Shown here piece by piece: positions 7,501-10,991 of a DNA stretch of 10,991 nt (position 1 is the stretch's first letter; each line of letters begins with the position of its first letter). Below the pieces are notes generated by a model. That model made no database searches, was not told where the DNA came from, and saw nothing but the letters and a program-made list of their open reading frames with translations. Both the position numbers and the translations under genes were made by a program. The DNA lies in the NCBI GenBank assembly GCA_027080245.1, contig JALWSN010000573.1, forward strand, positions 1 through 10,991, in the 5' to 3' direction. Source of the stretch: Ignavibacteriales bacterium. Lineage in GTDB: Bacteria; Bacteroidota; Ignavibacteria; Ignavibacteriales; Melioribacteraceae.

Positions 7501-7857
7501 TTAATTTCTCCGTTGTTGTAATTTTGCGTTATTAATACGGACATACAAGTGAATTTTACCAACAACCGACAAAGGTAAATTAGTTTTAGGTGGAAATATT
7601 TCTATTTTAAAATTTTACTTTGCAAAATAGTAGCCACAAACGAATTTTCGTTTTACTGTAAAAATATTTTAGACTTTTGTAATATTTGAAATTTTGAAAT
7701 TGGTTACCGACTTTATCGCGCTAAGAAGTTGGAAAAAATGAAAGAATTTTGAAAGTGAAGCAAATACAATTAATGTCATTTTCAATTAAAGCGGAAGGGC
7801 TTTCAAAATTGGAGTTAGCTAAATAAAAAGGGAGCGAAAATTACACGTAATGAAAGT
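7501..7857. other. AT-rich gap between phoH and the small lipoprotein gene
   Basis: No convincing gene, RNA or mobile element is visible in these 357 bases. On the minus strand a TAnnTTTG match (TACCTTTG, plus coordinates 7570-7577) is a possible -7 promoter element for the lipoprotein gene, but no -33 TTTG stands at the expected distance. GTTGTTG and CAACAAC (7512-7518 and 7560-7566) could pair in the leader just before the ribosome binding site. Short palindromes occur at about 7638-7653 (AAACGA/TCGTTT) and in ATTACACGTAAT near the phoH end. No clear terminator follows phoH. Confidence 0.5.
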
Positions 7858-8865
7858 TTAATTGTTTTCGGTGGAATCTGAGTTTTGGGCACCGCCTTGG
7901 CGGTTTTCGTTTTTAAATTTTTCGTAAGCGGTAATAATGTCCTTTACCAATTTGTGTCTAACAACATCTTGCTGCGTAAAGAAAACAAAAGCCACGCCGT
8001 CTATTCCTTTCAATATTTTTACCGCTTCAACCAATCCGCTTGTGGTTTTTACGGGCAAATCGATTTGGGTAACATCCCCCGTAATTATTGCTTTCGAATT
8101 AGGTCCCAGCCTTGTTAAAAACATTTTCATTTGAAGAGACGTTGCGTTTTGGGCTTCGTCCAATATTACGTAAGCGTTGTTCAGCGTTCTACCGCGCATG
8201 TAGGCAAGAGGCACAATTTCAACAATATTTCTGTTAATAAAATCCGAAAGCTGTTCGAATTGCAGCATGTCCTGAAGAGCGTCGTAAAGGGGTCGTAAAT
8301 AGGGATCGACTTTTTCTCTTAAATCCCCCGGGAGGAAACCTAAACTTTCCCCGGCTTCTACCGCCGGACGCGCCAGAACTATTTTTTTTACAATTCCTTT
8401 TTTCAGGGCGGAAACCGCAAACGCCACGGCAAGGTAAGTTTTACCTGTACCCGCGGGTCCAATTGCAAAACAAATGTCGTTGTTTTTAACGGCTTTAATG
8501 TATTTAATTTGATTTGCCGTTCGCGCGCGAATCACGTCTTTTCTGGTGTAAAGAACAATATTATTTATTTCATCCTTTGAAACTATTTGTTTTCCTTGCA
8601 ATTCCAGGTCGATTATTGTCTGAACGTCCTCTTTAGTCAATCCTCCGGAAGTATTCAGAACGTAAACCATTTCCTTAAAGATTTTTTCGATTATTTCCAA
8701 TTCCTCTTTTACGCCTTTCAAATGAACCGTATTGCCGCGGATAGTAATTTGCGCGCTAAATCTTTCTTCTAAAGGCTTGAGATTTTTGTCGTTGTAACCA
8801 AGGAGGGAAAGTAAATCCTGACTTTCGATTTCGAACGATTTTTTAATTACGTTTTCTACTTCCAT
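7858..8865 (-). CDS. phoH: PhoH-like ATPase (YbeZ type)
   Basis: Cytoplasmic P-loop NTPase of the PhoH family. Its relatives (E. coli YbeZ) are implicated in RNA metabolism and ribosome-related quality control, often beside the endoribonuclease YbeY. The 335 residues include an N-terminal KH-like region (about 10-75), a linker, Walker A GPAGTGKT at 136-143, the family segment ARPAVEAGESLGFLPGD at about 165-181, RGRTLNNA followed by Walker B ILDEAQN (DEAQN at 236-240), a TGD motif near 265 and a C-terminal TQQDVVRHKLV arm. Length and motif order are normal. The tail is polar and Q/N-rich (GGAQNSDSTENN). No ybeY lies next to it here. Its ATG sits seven bases beyond the T-run of the upstream terminator and has no nearby Shine-Dalgarno, which is odd. 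Confidence 0.95.
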   Translation of the reverse strand: MEVENVIKKSFEIESQDLLSLLGYNDKNLKPLEERFSAQITIRGNTVHLKGVKEELEIIEKIFKEMVYVLNTSGGLTKEDVQTIIDLELQGKQIVSKDEINNIVLYTRKDVIRARTANQIKYIKAVKNNDICFAIGPAGTGKTYLAVAFAVSALKKGIVKKIVLARPAVEAGESLGFLPGDLREKVDPYLRPLYDALQDMLQFEQLSDFINRNIVEIVPLAYMRGRTLNNAYVILDEAQNATSLQMKMFLTRLGPNSKAIITGDVTQIDLPVKTTSGLVEAVKILKGIDGVAFVFFTQQDVVRHKLVKDIITAYEKFKNENRQGGAQNSDSTENN

Positions 8866-8872
8866 CTTTTAG

Positions 8873-8914
8873 AAAAAAAGCCCTTTCCAATCGTAGGAAA
8901 GATTAGAAAGGGCT
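8873..8914 (-). terminator. Intrinsic terminator after the LysM gene, abutting phoH
   Basis: On the minus strand AGCCCTTTC (8914-8906) pairs with GAAAGGGCT (8887-8879). After one mismatch the stem continues with four more pairs (8905-8888 region), leaving an eight-base loop. Seven T residues at 8879-8873 follow (partly shared with the last pair). It lies 21 bases after the LysM stop and its T-run ends seven bases before the phoH ATG. Confidence 0.88.
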
Positions 8915-8935
8915 AATAAAAATTCTCCGTTATTT

Positions 8936-9631
8936 TTACTTAGATTGTTTTGGAGGCGCGGCTTTGAATCTTCTAAGAATTTTGTCGAATTGTGCTTTTT
9001 CTTCTTCCGTAAGTTTGGGAATTTTGAAGACCTGTTTGGGGTAAATTAAATCGGGATCTTTAATTTGGTCTCTGTTGGCATTGTAAATTTTAGTCCAGAC
9101 GAACGGATTATTGTAGAACTTTTTCATCTTGGCTATTTTCCAGAGGTAATCGCCTTTAACGACGGTGTAAAGCACTTCTTTTGGTTTTTCTTTCCATGCG
9201 TCCAATTTATTTTGCAAAACGCCGAAAATCTGATTGTAAAACTCCGGCAGCGCCGCAAGTTTATTTGATTTCAACGCTTCCAGTTCAGCCGCGCGGTCGG
9301 CTTTCGGAGATACTTTTCTTTCAATTTTAGCCATTAACTCTTTTAATTGAGCTCTAAAATTGTCCACATCGTTCTGGGAATTAGCCCCTACTAATGACAA
9401 AGTTTTCTTTTGGCAATTTTCCACTTTGGGAAGGGAAGCGTAAGTTTTCTTCAGATTGTTTACTTCCGCTTGCAATTTGTTTAGTTCGGTTGTTAAATTA
9501 GCTTTTTTCTCTGTTAATCTGTTTATTTCAGCCTGCCATTCTTCTTCGGTCATCTCTTTTTTCTGCGCGAACGAAACGCTTGTAAAGGTTACGAAAAGCG
9601 CGATGGCAAGTAAGAATTTTACGTATTTCAT
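8936..9631 (-). CDS. Secreted coiled-coil LysM-domain protein
   Basis: Predicted exported protein of 231 residues that binds peptidoglycan through one LysM domain. The signal peptide is residues 1-22 with cleavage after SFA (before Q23). A charged heptad-like region at about 27-70 is a likely coiled coil, a further helical region spans about 90-150, and the LysM domain is at about 155-206 (YTVVKGDYLWKIAKM, NPFVWTKIYNANRDQI, DPDLIYPKQVFKIP), with the extra NPFVWTKIY insert common in this type. A basic, proline-containing tail follows. GGGAGG at 9640-9645, eight bases from the ATG, fixes the start. It lies 28 bases after the coiled-coil lipoprotein gene and ends at a terminator, so the two form a short operon. 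A periplasmic structural or tethering role is inferred. Confidence 0.88.
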   Translation of the reverse strand: MKYVKFLLAIALFVTFTSVSFAQKKEMTEEEWQAEINRLTEKKANLTTELNKLQAEVNNLKKTYASLPKVENCQKKTLSLVGANSQNDVDNFRAQLKELMAKIERKVSPKADRAAELEALKSNKLAALPEFYNQIFGVLQNKLDAWKEKPKEVLYTVVKGDYLWKIAKMKKFYNNPFVWTKIYNANRDQIKDPDLIYPKQVFKIPKLTEEEKAQFDKILRRFKAAPPKQSK

Positions 9632-9659
9632 CGAAATTTCCTCCCTGAATTTTTAAACT

Positions 9660-9935
9660 TTATTTTTTCATTTTTTGTAAATTCTGTTTAATTAACTTTT
9701 GAGTGTGATTGCACTGCTCTAATTTAGCGTTTCTCTCGGCAATCTGTCTCTCAAGTTTTGCCTTTTCGCTCTTTAAAGAATTCACTTCTTTTTCTAACGA
9801 TTTAACCTCAGCTCTTAACGTTGTTAGTTGAGCCATCTGCTCTTCGCTTACGCCTCCGCAGCCTGTTAAACTTGTCATGCCCGCAATTAATGCAACCCCA
9901 AGGAAACCTGTTAAGATTTTCTTTGTTTTTTTCAT
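9660..9935 (-). CDS. Small coiled-coil lipoprotein (Lpp-like in form)
   Basis: A 91-residue lipoprotein: KK-rich start, hydrophobic segment and a textbook lipobox LTG-C26, followed by GG. From about 32 to the end it is one continuous predicted coiled coil with leucines and valines at heptad positions (LTTLRAEVKSLEKEVNSLKSEKAKLERQ) and a very basic tail ending QNLQKMKK. Its form resembles Braun's lipoprotein, where a terminal lysine is joined to peptidoglycan, but the family is different or too diverged to call and this lysine's role is speculation. GGAGGA at 9941-9946 gives a strong ribosome binding site. The downstream LysM gene is 28 bases away. radC ends 67 bases upstream, leaving room for a separate promoter. 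Confidence 0.82.
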   Translation of the reverse strand: MKKTKKILTGFLGVALIAGMTSLTGCGGVSEEQMAQLTTLRAEVKSLEKEVNSLKSEKAKLERQIAERNAKLEQCNHTQKLIKQNLQKMKK

Positions 9936-10002
9936 TACTTTCCTCCTGAATAAGTTTTAGGTTAAACTTTTTAAATATACTAATTTTTCTGAAATATTTT
10001 AA

Positions 10003-10680
10003 TTAAATTAAATTATTTTCTGCAAAACTAAAAAAATTATTTCCGGCAATTATGATGTGATCCAGAATTTTGATGTCTATTATCTTTCCCGCTTCGATTA
10101 ATCTCTCCGTAGTCTTAACGTCGCTTTTACTTGGTTTTACGTTTCCCGAAGGATGATTATGAACCAGAATAAGGCTTGCTGCCAAATTGTCGATTGCGGT
10201 TTTAAATACTTCCCTTGGATGAACTATTGAACTATCGAGATTGCCGATTGAAATTGTTTCGCTTTTAATTATTTTATTTGCGGAATTTAAACAAACCACA
10301 ATGAATTTTTCCTTTAATTCGTTTTTAAGCGCGGGAATGAAATTCCTGGCAATTTCGCTGGGATTTTTAATTGTTTTGCCTTCCAGTTTGCTTTTTTCCA
10401 ATTCCATTCTACGGCAAAGCTCGAACGCCGCCAGCAACGTTGCGGCTTTATCCTTGCCAATTCCGCGCTGTTTGGTTAACTCCTCGGCGGATTTTTGCGA
10501 AAGAGTGTTTAAATCGTCGAACTTTAGTAAAAGCTCTTTAGCGAGATTTGTAACCGGCTGTCCTTTAGCTCCCGTACGCAAAAGTATTGCAATAAGCTCG
10601 GATTTCGAGAGACTTGCCGCGCCGTTTTTTAGCAGCTTTTCCCTTGGCCTGTCGTCTTCAAGTAATTCTTTTACTTTCAT
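10003..10680 (-). CDS. radC: RadC family (UPF0758) JAB/MPN-domain protein
   Basis: RadC-family protein of 225 residues. The name comes from an old DNA-repair assignment that is disputed; the biochemical role is not settled. The N-terminus (KELLEDDRPREKLLKNGAASLSKSELIAILLRTG) matches the family start, a helix-hairpin-helix segment lies at about 66-86 (RGIGKDKA), and the C-terminal JAMM metal-site motif is intact: H174, H176 and D187 in HNHPSG, PSKSD, with the conserved E124 before the first strand. The frame extends 20 codons further upstream to 10740, but the family alignment favours the ATG at 10680. No Shine-Dalgarno precedes it; an AATATTTG box 14 bases upstream could instead be a -7 promoter element giving a very short leader. 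Two large hairpins lie immediately upstream. Confidence 0.93.
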   Translation of the reverse strand: MKVKELLEDDRPREKLLKNGAASLSKSELIAILLRTGAKGQPVTNLAKELLLKFDDLNTLSQKSAEELTKQRGIGKDKAATLLAAFELCRRMELEKSKLEGKTIKNPSEIARNFIPALKNELKEKFIVVCLNSANKIIKSETISIGNLDSSIVHPREVFKTAIDNLAASLILVHNHPSGNVKPSKSDVKTTERLIEAGKIIDIKILDHIIIAGNNFFSFAENNLI

Positions 10681-10713
10681 TGTTAGTAAAAGCAAATATT
10701 TTAATTTTCGTCC

Positions 10714-10770
10714 CCGCAGATTGCCCGTCTTCCACCGCAAAATGCGCGGGTGAGACTAAGCAATCCGCGG
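10714..10770. repeat. Large imperfect hairpin I upstream of radC
   Basis: Pairs seen directly: CCGC (10714-10717) with GCGG (10767-10770), one mismatch, GATTGC (10719-10724) with GCAATC (10760-10765), a small internal loop, GTCT (10727-10730) with AGAC (10753-10756), a two-base bulge, then CACC (10733-10736) with GGTG (10749-10752). That is 18 pairs in a 57-base element, GC-rich against an AT-rich background. No T-run follows on either strand, so it is not an intrinsic terminator. Confidence 0.75.
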
Positions 10771-10776
10771 CGCCCC

Positions 10777-10833
10777 GTTTTGTCGCGATTTTTGTTCGCC
10801 CTCATCGGGCGCTCCCAAAAATCGCGCCAAAAC
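10777..10833. repeat. Large hairpin II upstream of radC
   Basis: Outer arms 10777-10794 and 10816-10833 pair at 17 of 18 positions (GTTTTG, one mismatch, then CGCGATTTTTG against its complement). After an asymmetric internal loop an inner stem CGCCC/GGGCG (10797-10801 with 10807-10811) closes a five-base loop. It is separated from hairpin I by six bases. No T-run follows in either direction. It is either a palindromic dispersed repeat or part of a structured RNA. Confidence 0.8.
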
Positions 10834-10927
10834 TCACTAAGTGTTATTTCCCGAATATTCTTCCTTTACGGAACTAAATGGGGAGACCTATTCCGTTAAG
10901 AAATTAAAAAATCAAAAAACGAAAAAT
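10834..10927. other. Intergenic stretch with a third, weaker stem
   Basis: No gene is seen. CTTTACGGAA at 10864-10873 pairs with TTCCGTTAAG at 10891-10900 with one T-T mismatch around a 17-base loop. Short palindromes CACTAAGTG (10835-10843) and GAATATTC (10853-10860) precede it. On the minus strand the T-rich runs lie before this stem, not after it, so it is not a standard terminator for the gene ending at 10928. Confidence 0.45.
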
Positions 10928-10990
10928 TTATTTATCTTTTAACGTTTCGTTAATTATTTTAATCCCTTCCAACGCCGTTTTGTCGGTAGG
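10928..10990 (-). CDS. 3' end of an unidentified gene entering from the right edge
   Basis: Read on the minus strand from the right edge, one frame is open for 20 codons and ends in TAA at 10930-10928. The peptide PTDKTALEGIKIINETLKDK looks like the C-terminal helix of a soluble protein. The other two minus frames are less convincing, and codon and base use fits the neighbours. Too little is visible to name a family. It is co-directional with radC, 247 bases away. Confidence 0.55.
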   Translation of the reverse strand, partial: PTDKTALEGIKIINETLKDK

Positions 10991-10991
10991 G

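Noticed and set aside
10681..10740. Upstream in-frame extension of radC by 20 codons
   Set aside because: RadC proteins begin at the KELLEDDRPREKL segment; the extra residues overlap hairpin I and look non-coding.
10241..10753. 170-codon plus-strand frame opposite radC
   Set aside because: It is a shadow of radC, which has an intact JAMM motif and full family length on the minus strand.
10714..10833. tRNA, 4.5S-like RNA or integron attC site in the hairpin block
   Set aside because: There is no T-loop GTTCRA motif with an acceptor stem, no SRP core motif, and no GTTRRRY/RYYYAAC pair at the ends.
10755..10841. ACTAAG at 10755-10760 and 10836-10841 as a target-site duplication around hairpin II
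   Set aside because: A six-base match at unequal distances from the hairpin (16 and 2 bases), with the left copy inside hairpin I, is more likely chance.
10614..10877. Open frame of 87 codons on the plus strand crossing the radC start and both hairpins
   Set aside because: Its first part is antisense to radC and the rest runs through palindromic non-coding sequence. It has no ribosome binding site or family resemblance.
1..10991. CRISPR array, insertion sequence or prophage
   Set aside because: No regularly spaced direct repeats, transposase or phage genes were seen; all sizable genes look like ordinary chromosomal genes.

Overview
The window looks like chromosome from an AT-rich, Gram-negative bacterium with an outer membrane, probably of the Bacteroidota/Chlorobiota/Ignavibacteriota group. 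This rests on the abundance of lipoprotein and beta-barrel-type envelope proteins, an aromatic C-terminal residue on the large barrel candidate, and gene order and style. The species cannot be fixed from the sequence alone. I see no phage, insertion sequence, CRISPR array, tRNA or rRNA.

Left half, plus strand (1-7140). The window opens inside an AI-2E/PerM-type membrane protein gene. A 186-base gap follows, then a tight run: a beta-CASP metallo-beta-lactamase ribonuclease, a fibronectin type III lipoprotein that overlaps it by 17 bases, a large predicted outer-membrane beta-barrel protein, and a small RsbW-like GHKL ATPase. NAD-dependent malate dehydrogenase comes next, with its own strong ribosome binding site, and the run closes with a strong intrinsic terminator.

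Right half, minus strand (7222-10991). Read in transcription order, it holds the last 20 codons of an unidentified gene at the right edge, a GC-rich intergenic region with two large adjacent hairpins, radC, a small coiled-coil lipoprotein, a secreted coiled-coil/LysM protein, an intrinsic terminator, phoH, a 357-base gap and a small lipoprotein. The two halves converge at about 7141-7221.

Functional themes are RNA metabolism (beta-CASP RNase, PhoH), envelope structure (three lipoproteins, a beta-barrel candidate, a LysM protein) and housekeeping metabolism (malate dehydrogenase). The small lipoprotein and the LysM protein are 28 bases apart and look like an envelope pair that could link outer membrane and peptidoglycan. 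The least explained parts are the double-hairpin block before radC, the terminator almost touching the phoH start codon, and a small hairpin between the Shine-Dalgarno sequence and start codon of the barrel gene.
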